64,000 nucleotides of DNA, from positions 153,048,092 to 153,112,091 of the forward strand of contig CM043943.1 in assembly GCA_014529385.2 (NCBI GenBank), in the 5' to 3' direction. The notes beneath the pieces were generated by a model that worked only from the letters and a program-made list of their open reading frames with translations, was not told the DNA's origin and searched no databases. Origin of the DNA: Adiantum capillus-veneris. Taxonomy: Eukaryota; Streptophyta; Polypodiopsida; Polypodiales; Pteridaceae. Positions within the stretch are counted from its first letter, which is position 1, and the number at the start of each line of letters is the position of its first letter. The position numbers and the translations under genes were made by a program. This document shows positions 43,443 to 55,677 of this stretch, in pieces.

Positions 43443-46440
43443 CATAGAGGATACAAGAGGGTGTCAATCTCTTGGAAAAAAAAAGACAACTCACATCTAA
43501 CACAAGCTACACTCAAATGACCTAAGTCATTTAAAGCTAGTCACTAAAATCGGCAAACAAAACATGACCGCTATAGCATTAAACGACATCGGAATGTTAC
43601 GAAACTTCTAGGACAAGTATGTAAGACCTAAGCACACATGCTTATGGTTTCAAATCTCACTTTTGATGAAGTGAAAAAAACTAGATTATTAACAACAGTG
43701 AGATTTTAACCTAGTCGTTTCTGATCCCGAATGCATCTAAATGCTTGGCAATGATGCCCCAATACCTTGCCTATGCTTACTTCGTGATTTCCTACCTTAA
43801 ATTACTACTTATGAGAAAATTAGGCCATGGGTTGGCGACGCCAAAAGCCGATTTACCATGATATGTTTACGTCAATGCGTAGAGCTCTTGCCTGTGGTTG
43901 CAACGCAATAGACGGCACTGCAATGTGACAACCGACAAGGGGGAAGGAAGCATGAGAAGGAGAGAAATGAGCACTGTTAGCTCACGTTGTGTATTTCTTA
44001 TCCAAAAAATTGAAAATAACTTTACAAAATTGGCTTTTATACCTTAGCCAAGGTTTCTTTGGTCAAAAACTAATCATCTGGGAGCTCTAACTAAGGATAA
44101 ATTGATACAATCTAGAAGCTTATAGCTTCGGCTCATAGATTACAATATCCACTATGCAATTAGGAGTTAAAATATTCCCGATTTATCAAAAGAATAAGTG
44201 TTTTTACAATTAAAGCTCCCGAAAAATGTTACATGGATTAGCTTGCTGCTAACATGATTGGATAAAGGCAAGGTGAAAAAGTGACAATAGGCTACATAAG
44301 GAGGCAAGAAGAGTAGGTGTGGCCCACAACTCAATGTTTCCATATTGAAACAAGAAAACAAATCTTTTGCAACAGTACATGAAGACAAATTTTCTTTTTT
44401 TAAAGCAGTACTCACCAATTGGTGAGTGGAAATATATTAAAAACCAAAACATTTACAAGAACATCTCATGCACAGCATGTGCCATGAGAGCCAACTGTCC
44501 ACATAAGACACATGACATCACACCGAGCTACCAGGACAACCAACCATACTAGGAGAACCTTCCATATATTGGTTGATTAGGGTGCACCCTCGAGTAAGCA
44601 TATGGGATCAAGAAAATCTAGCAAATACGGGAGCACATAATCTGAAGAAGGGGAGGCATTGCCTCCATCACCTGAGTGTCCAACCGCCAACATCAGAGAG
44701 GAAGCCACTCGAAAGCCACGGCCCAAATCAAGCTGCCACCAAGATACGGACCTCCACCTGAGGGAGAAAAAGAGAGCCTTCAAAAAAGCAAGTATAGAGT
44801 AGAGACAAAAGACTAGTAGATTCGGAGATGCCCATCCCAATCATGAAGAAGCTAGAGCATCAGAAGACGAAACCGACCGCCATCTAGGACTAGGTCTTTA
44901 AGGTGGGCCACACACCTGTGAAAGGAGGACAACAGTGTCTAAGGATGCCACAAGCAAGGCTGAGCTACCACCTGCAACCTTGATCTTCGCTGACCCAACT
45001 CCCCCAACCCAAAGATCTTGAACCACATCTTTTTCCCTAAGACGAGCAAAGAGGGGCGGTCCCCACCTACTCCAAAAGGGAGGGGTTGGCACAGGACAAC
45101 CATGGACAAGCAAAGAGGAGCACTCGATTGGCCACCCCAAGGCAAACTGTCTCCCAAACCCACCTGCATCATAGCAGCCAACGGTTCTGCCTCGCCCCCT
45201 CCCTATTGCACCACCATCATTGAGCGCATTGAGCTCCATTGCCTCACAAGGTGCATGTTTGAAGCGAGGTCGCTCCAAGAAACCCCACACAAAAACAGAC
45301 CTTAACTATCTCTTGTTGTGGCCTACATACACATAAGACAATGCTTAATCAATGACCCTCTTCAAAAAAAAAGCAAAAGAATATTGTGATGTTTTCGTAA
45401 GTAAAGGTAGCTCTAATATGCATAAGAAATATTAAAAAAATTTAATGAATTAAATGGACCTTTACTAGGTCCTTAAATATAATGACTCTTTCACAAATTA
45501 AAATATTAAAACAAATTTCATCGAATCAATACTTCACATCAAAGAATCAAACTCCTATGAATGCACTCTTTAATAACTTGTTCCCTATGGCCTTTTTTGA
45601 GCATGCCAAAAACTATTAAAAAAAGGTTTGACATCATTAACTTGTTGTGCGGCACTAATCAAATGGTCGACATTTGCTTTCAAGAATGGCCTACATATAC
45701 ACAAGACAATGCTAGGTTTGACATTATTAACTTGTCCAATGCCAACTTCCAAGGGACACCAATCAAGGGAGTGGTCACATGATGCATAGTTATTGGTTAC
45801 TATTGAAATGATTGGGCTTCATGCATGGTCACAATTGCACCAGTTATTTGTCTTATATGCAATTATGCATGGCCTTTTGTAATTATGCCGATTTAGGCCT
45901 AGTTACTAACATCTTATTGATAATGACACTTTGTGTGATCACATCCATAGTAAGCATGGAACTCTTTAAGCAATGTGCACCATTCGATAAGAGCTTTTGT
46001 AGCCTAAAATAAATTTTTCGTGAGGAGTGTACTAAACATGAAAAATTACCTTGTCCGAAAGAGAGGGTTGTATCAATTCAATAAAAGAATGACACTGATG
46101 TATTGTGTTGTGAACCGTGGTAGTGTAACGACAAAGCATAGGTGAAATGAGTTGTAACGTAGTTCCTTGAACTAGGAACTAAGAGCTTACTATAGAGTCA
46201 CATATACCACGGAAGCCTTAATGTCAACTATGAGTCTTGTCATATGTGGCGTCAAGGAAAAGGGGACTTTTAAGTTTTGTCTCTCCTAAACATGGAATTT
46301 GATAAGGAGGGCAAGGATTTGGATAAACGAAAATGAATTGAGACAAAAGACATCTCTTGAGTTTCTTAACCGCTCTTTTGTCTACAAAGGTACAAAGGAG
46401 GTAGTCAAAAAGGTGAGCAAGAAAGAAAAGGGGTTTGAAT
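43443..46440. other. Mostly empty region
   Basis: No gene supported. The first part may be the remainder of the element E LTR. 44540-45310 is richer in GC than its surroundings and carries weak open frames on both strands without motifs; it may be an old repeat. 45320-45780 contains two related copies of CCTACATA(C/T)ACA.AAGACAATGCT, a diffuse duplication. Confidence 0.5.
44410..44427. repeat. Perfect 18-bp palindrome
   Basis: ACTCACCAATTGGTGAGT is its own reverse complement. It stands alone in AT-rich DNA. It could be a hairpin, a protein-binding site or chance. Confidence 0.85.
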
Positions 46441-46441
46441 C

Positions 46442-46490
46442 TCTATTATATTATACTAGTATGTGATCCACGCGTTGCTGCGGTCAAGGA
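46442..46490 (+). mobile_element. Possible Helitron 5' terminus
   Basis: TCTATTATATTATACTAGTA followed by TGTGATCCACGCGTTGCTGCGG looks like the TC-starting 5' ends with a GCGTTGC.GCGG stretch found in plant Helitrons. No matching CTRR end with hairpin was located downstream, so this is tentative. Confidence 0.35.
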
Positions 46491-46727
46491 AACAATGCCT
46501 TTATTCTCATAGGGCTATCTTCTCCTCCAAGTGAAACACTATCAATACTCTCTTCCTACACGTAACGTCTATTGCATTTATAAAAGTGATGTATGACACG
46601 ATCTCTTAATAGATGTTGTAAAGCATTCTTTAATACCAAGATTGGAAGCTTCTCATAGACATTATTTTTCATGAGGTGCTCGCCCTTGAAAGACAAACGT
46701 AGGAGTGCTCTAATTCTATTGGAGAGG

Positions 46728-46743
46728 GTGTGTGTGTGTGTAT

Positions 46744-46788
<45 letters not shown>
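46728..46788. repeat. (GT)n-(GA)n compound microsatellite
   Basis: A short GT run followed by about 48 bases of GA. Confidence 0.95.
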
Positions 46789-46790
<2 letters not shown>

Positions 46791-47014
46791 CTTCCTTTTG
46801 GTCTACCTTGATCTAGCAATGCTACCAAGCTTGATTATAGAGATTAGATAAGTTAGCATGGTGTGAAGAGATGAAAGCTAAGAGAAGTCAATGTAGTAAT
46901 AAAACTTTTTTTAATAAATGGAGTGGGTTCTAGAATTGGTTTCAATGATAGGAACGCAATTGGATGCAATGTCTCTGCTCCACTTTCTTACTTGCTTCTA
47001 TCCTTGTACGTATC

Positions 47015-47432
<418 letters not shown>

Positions 47433-47612
47433 TACGAAAACTATGGCATTCAAAGTTTCTATGCTCCCCTCGTCCCCAAACCCCCCCCTCCTCCCCCCCC
47501 CCCCACCCAAACCCTCTAGTTGGAGTGACGATCCCAGGTGGACATTTAAGAAAGAGAAGCGAACTCTTTTTTTTTTTTTTTGAAAAGAGAAGTATAGATG
47601 GCTATGATTGGT

Positions 47613-47613
47613 C

Positions 47614-47664
<51 letters not shown>

Positions 47665-47746
47665 CATCGATTGGATAGATCTTTGAGATCTCATTGGTTG
47701 TTCCTACAACATTTCAAATTCTCCTTTTATCAAGACATGTGTGTAC

Positions 47747-47803
<57 letters not shown>
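47613..47803. repeat. (CT)n and (GT)n-(GA)n microsatellites
   Basis: CT run at 47613-47661 and GT then GA runs at 47748-47803, just left of the small LTR element. Confidence 0.95.
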
Positions 47804-47807
<4 letters not shown>

Positions 47808-47892
47808 AAACAAAAATAACTTTATTCTTACCCATGTTGTGAGATATGTCTTTTGGGATTGTTTCGATGGCATTAAAATTTTTCTTCTTCTT

Positions 47893-48467
47893 TGTGACGA
47901 CCCGGGAGGTTGGGCCGTCATGCGGAGAAGCGTGGTGGGCGCGTTTGCGGAGAAAAGGGCCCGGCTCGGACGGGACCGGCTCGGGTCAAGATGTGTTTGT
48001 CTTCAAGGGGCCTGGCTCGGACGGGACCGGCTCGGGTCGTGGGGGTTTGCCTTCAAGGGGCCCAGCTCGGACGGGACCGGCTCGGGCGGAGTTGGGGTTT
48101 TCCTTCAAAGAGGGGCCCGGCTCGGACGGGACCGGCTCGGGCGGAGTTGCCTTCAAGAAGACGCGGCTCGGACGGGACCGGATCGGGCGGAGTTGCCTTC
48201 AAAGAGGCTCGGCTCGGACGGGACCGGCTCGGGCGGAGTTGCGTTTCGTGGGTCGGCGGCCGTGGTGCGTTTCGCGGGTCTTGCGTTCCGGGTCCCTAGC
48301 TCCACGTAGCCTCAGGCTCCCGCGCACTCACGGAGGGTCATAGCGTGCCCTGGGGAACCTTGCGCGGAGCCCCCACGGTGCACGAGTGCGTGGAGTGAGG
48401 CTAGCGTGTCTAGGTGGGGGGTCCCCTCTCGTGGCCGTTTTCGGGAGGTTCATACCCCTTATATACA
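47893..48467 (-). repeat. LTR A with 40-bp tandem repeat
   Basis: Contains about six copies of a GC-rich unit with core GGCTCGGACGGGACCGGCTC between 47960 and 48240; the other LTR has two. The rest of the LTR (from GTCGGCGG to CATACCC) is nearly identical in both. Plus-strand frames through the array are repetitive (Gly/Arg/Ser) and not genuine proteins. Confidence 0.88.
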
Positions 48468-49286
48468 CCCCCGGTTGAAGAAAGTTTGACGTCCTCGTCG
48501 AACGAAGGGAAAAGAGAGTTTGGCGATGCATGGGCCAAAGGTCTAAGGAGTGCATATAGTGCAAAGTGCGTGAAAACTGTACCCGAATGCAGGTAGATAG
48601 CATGCTTTGTTTTTGTAATTTTTGGAATAAAGTGTGTGTATTTTTGTGGTTTTTGGCAGAAGGCTGAAAAGATATGCTTTGAATACCCAAGTAGAATTCC
48701 CCATACTTGAGCATTCCCCAAAAGGTAACCCGATGTGCGCGGAGCCACCTGCTACGTTGGCCCGCGCAGAGACTTCTTGAAAGTCGAATTGGAGGTAAAG
48801 TCCGTCGCAATGCAGCCCTTGCGAAGTTGCAAGGAAACTTACCGTCATTTTGACGCGCGTTGTAGACTTAGGCTGACACCAGCTTTGGTTTCCAATCGCT
48901 GAATCTTGAATCGGGTAAGGTTACTTGGTTAGATGCAGTCTTTAGGTTGAAGTAGCTTTGGTCGTCATGACACCATGAAGGCTTTGGCTGAATCTTCAAT
49001 CGTCAAACTGATCCCAGTTGGTCCCTGTGTGGACGTCATTTGGAGGGCTAGCTCGGTGTCCCTTTGGTCTCTTGTAGACTTGAGTGGGTCTTCAGTTCAG
49101 CATGGGCCACAAAAGTGGCCGGGCGCGACGAACTAAGTTGAGTTAGTCCATCGCGTTTTCCTCTTTTTGTTTTTGATGTAAAGAGCTCTGTCTAGCTCGC
49201 ATCTTTCCTTTGTGTTTGCAGTAGTGGTGACGGCCCGGGGGTTGGGCGCGTCACGGGGACGGGGGGCCTGGAGCTCTGATACCAAG

Positions 49287-49661
49287 TGTGACGACCCGGG
49301 AGGTTGGGCCGTCATGCGGAGAAGCGTGGTGGGCGTGTTTGCGGAGAAAAGGGCCCGGCTCGGATGGGACCGGCTCGAGTCAAGGTGCGTTTGTCTTCAA
49401 GGGGCCTGGCTCGGACGGGACCGGCTCGGGCGGAGTTGCGTTCCGTGGGTCGGCGGTCGTGGTGCGTTTCGCGGGTCTTGCGTTCTGGGTCCCTAGCCCC
49501 ACGTAGCCTCAGGCTCCCCCGCCATCACGGAGGGTCATAGCGTGCCCTGGGGAACCTTGCACGGAGCCCCCACGGTGCACGAGTGCGTGGAGTGAGGCTA
49601 GCGTGTCTAGGTGGGGGGTCCCCTCCCGTGGCCGTTTTCGGGAGGCTCATACCCTTTATAT
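49287..49661 (-). repeat. LTR B
   Basis: Shorter copy of LTR A because it carries fewer 40-bp units. Its outer end runs into a (CT)n microsatellite at 49671-49706, so the last few bases of the LTR are uncertain. Confidence 0.85.
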
Positions 49662-49664
49662 TCT

Positions 49665-49670
<6 letters not shown>

Positions 49671-49712
<42 letters not shown>

Positions 49713-49874
49713 CCTCCCCATAGATATTCACTTTTGTTGAAGACTTGTCTTGTAACTTTTAAAGTCACTTTAGATTGTTCCTACACGCGAACATTTTGTT
49801 CTATCTTCCTCTCTCCTCCTGCATCATTTGTTGGAATTTGCATTTCAACACATTAAATACGACGCTAAAAATTT

Positions 49875-49922
<48 letters not shown>
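49671..49922. repeat. Two (CT)n microsatellites
   Basis: CT runs at 49671-49706 and 49879-49922. The DNA between has no gene. Confidence 0.95.
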
Positions 49923-49927
<5 letters not shown>

Positions 49928-49933
49928 AAATTG

Positions 49934-50265
49934 GCACCCTTGCCTGCCAAAATTTAAGGAATTTATAGATTTTAAAGGATGGCCCACATGTTAACTCTTA
50001 AAAATAAAAATAAAAAAAAATCCAAGAATTGGTAAAAGATCCATTAACTGGGAAAACTCTCTACCCATTTGGGATGTTCTCTCTTGTTGATTTTAGATTC
50101 GCACACTTGCCTGCCAAAATTTAAGGAATTTATAGATTTTTAAGCATGGCCTACATGTTAACTCTTAAAAATAAAAAGAACAAAATATCCAAGAATCGAA
50201 AAAAAGTCCATCAACTAGGAAATCTCTCTACCCATTTGGGGTGTTAATGTGACGGTTGGTCTTTG
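49934..50265. repeat. Tandem duplication, about 167-bp unit
   Basis: Copies start at GCACCCTTGCCTGCC (49934) and GCACACTTGCCTGCC (50101) and share ATTTAAGGAATTTATAGATT, TGTTAACTCTTAAAAATAAA and CTCTCTACCCATTTGGG. Diverged by small changes. Confidence 0.88.
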
Positions 50266-50540
50266 TTGGACATTCAATCCATTTTCTACAGGTGAAAAAC
50301 TTTAGCTATCCTTTAAAAAAATACACTAATGCCAAAAAATAATATCTTGAAAATTTGAAAAGTGTGTGAGCTCAACGGTAAAATTTTTCTTTCTCTCTCT
50401 ATCGCCTTTTTGTTATGGGCAATCAAAATTCAACATAAATTCAACATTTATTTTATGTAGATTAGAAAGTCTTTTGACTTTACATTTAAAAAGAACATTT
50501 ATTTTATGTAGAATAGAATGTCTTTTGACTTCTATATCTA

Positions 50541-51018
50541 TCTATACTTCTATTATGCAGCGTAATTTTTCTGAGGAAGGAGAGACACTCCACGTGTCGT
50601 CTCTCCTCCTTCTTCATCCTCAAAAAACACAGCAGCAAAAAAAAAACACGTTGTAGCCAAGGTCTGAGCGAAGAGACTGCACTGCAAAGTCGAGGCGCGC
50701 TGTAGGAGCTGCCACCTCCCATCCCATCTATACTTCTATTATGCAACGTAATTTTTTTGAGGAAGGAGAGACACTCCACGTGTTGACCTCTCCTCCTTCC
50801 TCATCCTCAAAAAACACAGCAGCAAAAAAAAAAAACGCCGCAACCAAGGTCTAAGCGAAGAGACTGCGCTGCAAAGTCGAGGCGCGCTGCAGGAGCTGTC
50901 ACCTCCCATCCCATCCCATAAGTCTTGGCCCTTGCAACTTCCCCCAACCGGGCCTCTGTAGGAAACATGTGTCGATAGTCGCAGGAAAGAGCACCTCCCC
51001 CAACCGGGCCTCTGTCGG

Positions 51019-51100
<82 letters not shown>

Positions 51101-51230
51101 ACACACACACAGTGACAGGCTGCGCGCTGAGCTACTGGAGTCACGGCACCTGCAGAGTCGAGGCGCGCTGCAGGAGCTTTAATTCACTTCCCATCCCATC
51201 CCATAGGGCTTGGCCCTTGCAACCTCCCCC
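50541..51230 (+). repeat. Helitron-5'-end-like tandem repeat (186-bp unit)
   Basis: Two adjacent copies begin TCTATACTTCTATTATGC at 50541 and 50727. Each contains a hairpin-forming GAAGGAGAGACACTCCACGT..CTCTCCTCCTTC stretch, an A-rich run and GTCGAGGCGCGCTG. A partial third copy (GAGTCGAGGCGCGCTGCAGG...CATCCCATAG) lies at 51156-51225. The motif CCCCCAACCGGGCCTCTG occurs three times (50942, 50997, 51227). The TC-start plus TATACT..TATTA composition fits plant Helitron 5' ends, which makes this a candidate left end for the RepHel element at 55678-60633. Confidence 0.6.
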
Positions 51231-51415
51231 AACCGGGCCTCTGGCTTTGACGAGAGAGTGCGCCAAGAGACTACATGTAGGTGAGATTGAATGCTCACTG
51301 ATGGTCGATCGACATCGTCATGCAGCTCTTGTGCGTGATGTCCTTGCATGCCGCCTTCAAACCACCTCTCCTTCTTAACTCTAGGACTCTCCCCTGAGCA
51401 AGGCTGGACGAAGCC

Positions 51416-51469
<54 letters not shown>

Positions 51470-51562
51470 CATGTGGACAAGGTTTCGACTCAATGGTGTT
51501 TGAACTTTATTACATGTTACGGCAGTTTTTTGTGAGGGCTTTCTGAGCGCTCTGTGCGGATA

Positions 51563-51627
<65 letters not shown>

Positions 51628-51755
51628 GTTTAAACATCCAAGTTCTGTGTGTGCGCAACTACAAAAGGATAATCTAAGCCTCTAGGACTCTTTCTATACT
51701 CATAGAGAGTCGTCGAGGTCCATAGCAGGTCGAGACTTCGAGTTCGAGTGCTTGC

Positions 51756-51808
<53 letters not shown>
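51018..51808. repeat. Cluster of (CT)n, (CA)n and (GA)n microsatellites
   Basis: CT then CA at 51018-51110, CT then CA at 51416-51467, CT at 51564-51624, GA at 51760-51808. Intervening DNA has no supportable gene. Confidence 0.93.
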
Positions 51809-51813
<5 letters not shown>

Positions 51814-51879
51814 TATTGCATTCAAAACATGCTCCAAAGTATGTTCCAAAGTTGAGCGGAATAGTAACAAGACCAGCTC

Positions 51880-53118
51880 CGACATTGATTACCATGCTCT
51901 TAGGTGGCATTTTAGACACATCCCATCATATACAAACCCTATTTGAGGTTCTTCCAAACCCTCTCTTGTTAGGTATAAATAACGGAGTGCCCAATTGACT
52001 AGCGAGCATCCTGAGATTATCCCACAGCTAGCTAGGTAGTCCCACAAACTCCACCGAAACCAGATGGAACCCTTGTAGAGATTCAGCTGAGTCGAACACT
52101 GGCTCCCAAGGCACCACATAGACCGTAGTCTTATTAAGTACTAGGGGCCCTTTGTCGAGGATCTTTTACACATCAGAGGCCTCTTTGAATCTCACTGAAC
52201 AAAACCCTTTAGCTAGGTAAAAAGTACTTTGAACTGCTGCTCCATGACCAAGAATTTGGGGCCCCTAAAGCCATTGAATCATCTCAAACCTGTTCCGGAC
52301 TCTTCCACTGAACCTAAAAACCAGCGTTAGCTGAGCTTGCCTGGCTAACTATTTTTTGATAAGCGTTGGTGGAATCGCTACAGTAATAGCCTCAGCAATC
52401 TCCACCTATTGTGGCAAGGACTTTCTTGAAGAGAATAGGCCCGATCTACCAACCCGTCTTCAACCAGCCCATTGTGGTCTGTTTGGGAGCACGTTCTTTT
52501 GTTGTTGTTAGGGTTGGCCTCAATCATTTTTTTGACTTCCATGAGCTCTTGCTGAAGTCTAGCTCTTGTATTCTGCAGTTTTCCGATATCCCCTTCACCC
52601 GAGACCCCTTTTGATGAGACTTTTTTTTAATCCTTATAGTTAGGCCCCTTGAGTATGCTAGCGAATGAGATGCTTGGCCTGCGAGCTGCAGATGCATTTG
52701 ACGCTTTATTCATGTTTGTACATATGGGACCATGAGGGACCCCGTCTTTGAGGGTTTTTACCTTGAATTTGAACCCTTGATCTGAGGCCATTTTCTCCCT
52801 TGTTTCCTTCAAAGGAACTTTTTCGATCGAGACAGTTTTGTCCTTTTCAATCAATACCGCTTTTGGAGAATTGGGGCTCGACATTGTTGCATCCTCCAAC
52901 AGTCCCACAGCCGAGCCGTCGCCTTCATCCATCGGCACGGCTAGCTCCATTTTGGGTATTTTACCCGCCGCTAGCATCTTTGCCATTCCAGTCGGCAAGT
53001 GGTAAAGGCAAGCGACAAAAACGAGCCGCAAATACGATCCGCAAGTGATTAGTGAAGGCAAGCGGCAAGCAATTAGCATCGACAAGCGGCAAGCGACAAG
53101 CGTGAGAGGCGGGACCAA
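51880..53118 (-). pseudogene. DUF4283-type protein (LINE ORF1/gag-like), decayed
   Basis: Minus strand. An N-terminal part at 53118-52627 includes KASNASAARRPSISFASILK, the low-complexity segment that precedes the domain in plant LINE ORF1-like proteins. About 52380-51900 reads as a DUF4283 domain: FCSVRFKEASDV, KILDKGPLVLNKTTVYVVPW, EPVFDSAESLQGFHLVSVEF, LWDNLRMLASQLGTPLF and RTSNRVCI. Stops interrupt it at about 52170, 52042 and 51926, with more frame damage at 52620-52400. Such proteins bind nucleic acid as part of LINE particles. No endonuclease or RT follows, so only a fragment is present. The CAAGCGGCAAGC-rich sequence at 53040-53110 is a local repeat, so the upstream limit is uncertain. 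Confidence 0.72.
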
Positions 53119-53219
53119 CGATGACTCTCACCTTAAACTTTAAGGTTTTCCCGATGCAATATTTGCATTCGCGTTTCTGTTTGCGTTTGCGTTTGCTTGC
53201 CATTGAAAATGCTTGCCGT

Positions 53220-54780
53220 TGAAAAGGGCAAATTGCCAAAACACCCCTTTGATTTGTGAAAATTTCCAAAATGCCTCTCAAATTTTCAAAATAGGTTTTC
53301 ACAGGAGACTAGGTAGTTTGTGCCTTTTCAATTCTTAAGGTCAAAATGAAAAGTCATCATTGTCTTCTTCTGCTGGATAATTTGTGCCTTTTCATTTCTT
53401 AATTATGGTGTTATTAAGGTTCAAACACCCCTCTGATTTGTGGAAATTTGCAAAATGCCCCTCAAATTTCCAAAACTCCCAAAATACCCTTGGTTATGAG
53501 AGTGAATTTCTCCCAAAATTACATGCTAAGCACTCCAAAACGGATCTCAATTGTCAAAAAGAAATCAAGACTAGGATGCAGGTCGAGTGCTTGAGAGAGA
53601 GAGACAAAGAGAGAGAGGTGGGGAGGGATTTCGCGAGCGGCGAAGACAAGGGCAAGCGACAAGCGATGGTGGCAAGAGTGAGTGGATTTAGGGCGACGAA
53701 CCCTCAAGTTGGATTTTGAAGTTTTCTCGATGCATTTTTATTTGCGTTTCGTGTTTGCGATTGCTCTAAACCCGGTCTTTTTGCCATTGCATTTTCCTTT
53801 GCATTTCGTGCGTGCGATCACCTTATGGTGTTCTTAAGGTCAACATGAAAAGGGAAAATTACCAAAACACCCCTCTAATATGTGGATATTCCCAAAATGC
53901 CCCTCAAATTTCCAAAATATTGTGAGAGTGAATTTCTCCAAAAATTAGAAAATTTTTAGCTTTTCATAGGAAGACTAATTGTCTATCATTTCTATCATAC
54001 AAGATGCTAAAACTAGAATTTGAGTCATAATTGCCTTCTTCTGCGCTGGGTAATTTGTGCCAAATTACATGCTAAGCACTCAAAAACAGATCTCAATTGT
54101 CAAAAAGGAATTAAGACTAGGAAATCTTGAAGAAAATTTGCAAAATATCCCCAAAACACCCCTCTAATATGTGGATATTCCCAAAGTACCCCCGGTTGTG
54201 AGAGTGAACTTCTCCAAAAATTAGAAAATTTGTATCTTTTCATAGGAAGAATAATTGTCTATCATACAAGATGATAAAACTAGAATTTGAGTCATAATTG
54301 CCTTCTTCTGCGAGGTAATTTGTGCCAAATTACATGTTAAGCACTCAAAAATGGATCTCAGTTGTCAAAAAGGAATTAAAACTAGGAAATCTTGAAGAAA
54401 ATTTCCAAAATATCCCCAATATTTTGTCATAAATTCCCAAAATGTCCTTCAAATTTTCCAACCAAAATACCCCTGGTGGAGAGAGTAAATCCAACGATTT
54501 TTTTTTTGTAGCTTTTCATAAGAAGACTGATTGTCTATCATACAAGATGCTAAAAATAGAATTTGAGTTGGTCATGTACGCTTTGGAGATTCTTTATTTT
54601 TAGACATAAAACCCTTCTTATGCGAGCTAATTTGTGCCAAATTTTTTACATACTAAGCACTCAAAAACGGATCTCAGTTTTCAGAAAGGAATTAAGACTA
54701 GGAAATCTTGAAGAAAATTACCAAAATGGATACAAGGGTATTTTTGAAATTTGATGGGTATTTTGGGAATTTCCACTAAA
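53220..54780. repeat. Satellite-like array 1, about 270-300-bp units
   Basis: About five diverged units. Each contains AAAACACCCCTCTAATATGTGG-like text, CCCTCAAATTTCCAAAAT, GAGAGTGAATTTCTCC, CTTTTCATAGGAAGACTAAT, GTGCCAAATTACATGCTAAG and GGAATTAAGACTAGGAAATC. The units are most similar between 53850 and 54720. They lie directly upstream of the Helitron gene, where non-coding arrays are common. Confidence 0.85.
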
Positions 54781-55400
54781 TCGATCTTTTAGGGTGACAA
54801 TGTTTTTTCCCAAAGCACTAATGACGAAGTACAATGAAATAGGGCAACCCTTTGCTATATTTGGAGATGTTTACATTAGAGAGTTTCATGCGTGCTATCA
54901 CCTTATGGTGTTCTCAAGGTGAAAATTAAAATCTCAAGGTAAATATTAAAATTTGTTAGGTGGGATTACACTAAATCGATCTTTCAGAGCAACAATGCTT
55001 TTTCTCAAAGCACTGATGACGAAGGACACGATCAATCAAGGCAACCCTTCGCTATATTTGGAGATTATTTTACATTAAATTCCTTTAAGTTTCATGCATT
55101 ATATCACCTTGGGGTGAAATTTAGAGATAAAACTCAAGATTCGTAGGTGGGATTGCACTAAAGTTAAGATACTTTCGTCCAAAACACGGGTGCTTTGAGT
55201 TTCATGGGTGCTATCGCCTTGAGGTAAAATTTTAGAGGTGGATCTCGAAATTCATAAGTGGGAATTTCGATAAATTAGAGGGGTATTTTGGTAATTTACC
55301 ATATTAAAATTTATTAGGCAAGAATACACTAAACCGATCTTTCAGGGTGACAATGCTTTTTCTCAAAGCACTGATGACATAGGGCACAATAAATTAGGTC
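54776..55400. repeat. Satellite-like array 2, about 180-bp units
   Basis: Three to four units marked by ACTAAATCGATCTTTCAGGG, CAAAGCACT.ATGACGAAG, CTATATTTGGAGAT and TTTCATG.GTGCTATCACCTT at about 54776, 54965, 55150 (weak) and 55330. Confidence 0.82.
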
Positions 55401-55677
55401 AAACCTCCACTATATTTGACCACGACCTACCTCTCTACACCTTTGCACCATAGCCTTCGGGGCCATTTGGACTACTACACCTACGTTCTATCACGTTGCC
55501 ATGATGTCTAAATTGATTATACATATTGCAATGTTAAAACTTATGCACTCATTATGAGCTTAGTGTTTTCTTTGTTTCTTGACAGAAGCATTTATGAGGA
55601 CAAGGGACACATTCCTTTGTCTTTTTGAATCTCCAAGTCATTCCTCTCATGTGCGTGCATGCCAAAAGGTTGCATGA
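55401..55677. other. Upstream region of the Helitron gene
   Basis: Non-coding. A TTCTTGACAG acceptor-like sequence near 55584 and a TGA at 55675 set the left edge of the open frame. An upstream exon cannot be excluded. Confidence 0.4.

Larger units (their letters stand above)
47893..49661 (-). mobile_element. Small non-autonomous LTR element (TRIM/LARD-like)
   Basis: Two direct repeats, 47893-48467 and 49287-49661, both begin TGTGACGACCCGGGAGG. Directly left of the second copy is GCTCTGATACCA (49273-49284), the reverse complement of the initiator-Met tRNA primer site, so the element reads on the minus strand. Next to the first copy on the inner side the minus strand has a purine-rich ACCGGGGG followed by TGTATATAAGGGG, a credible LTR start with TATA box. 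The internal part, 48468-49286, has no coding capacity. The flanks show TTCTT at 47888-47892 and again around 49661, a candidate target duplication. Confidence 0.8.

Noticed and set aside
44577-45290. Possible genes in the GC-richer patch (two minus-strand frames)
   Set aside because: No motif, overlapping open frames on the other strand, no splice or start support.
47846-48343. Gly/Arg-rich open frames of 130-165 codons in three phases
   Set aside because: All arise from the 40-bp GC-rich tandem unit inside LTR A; open in every phase and repetitive.
52800-53048. Plus-strand frame opposite the DUF4283 pseudogene
   Set aside because: No motif; it is the complementary shadow of the minus-strand coding remnant.
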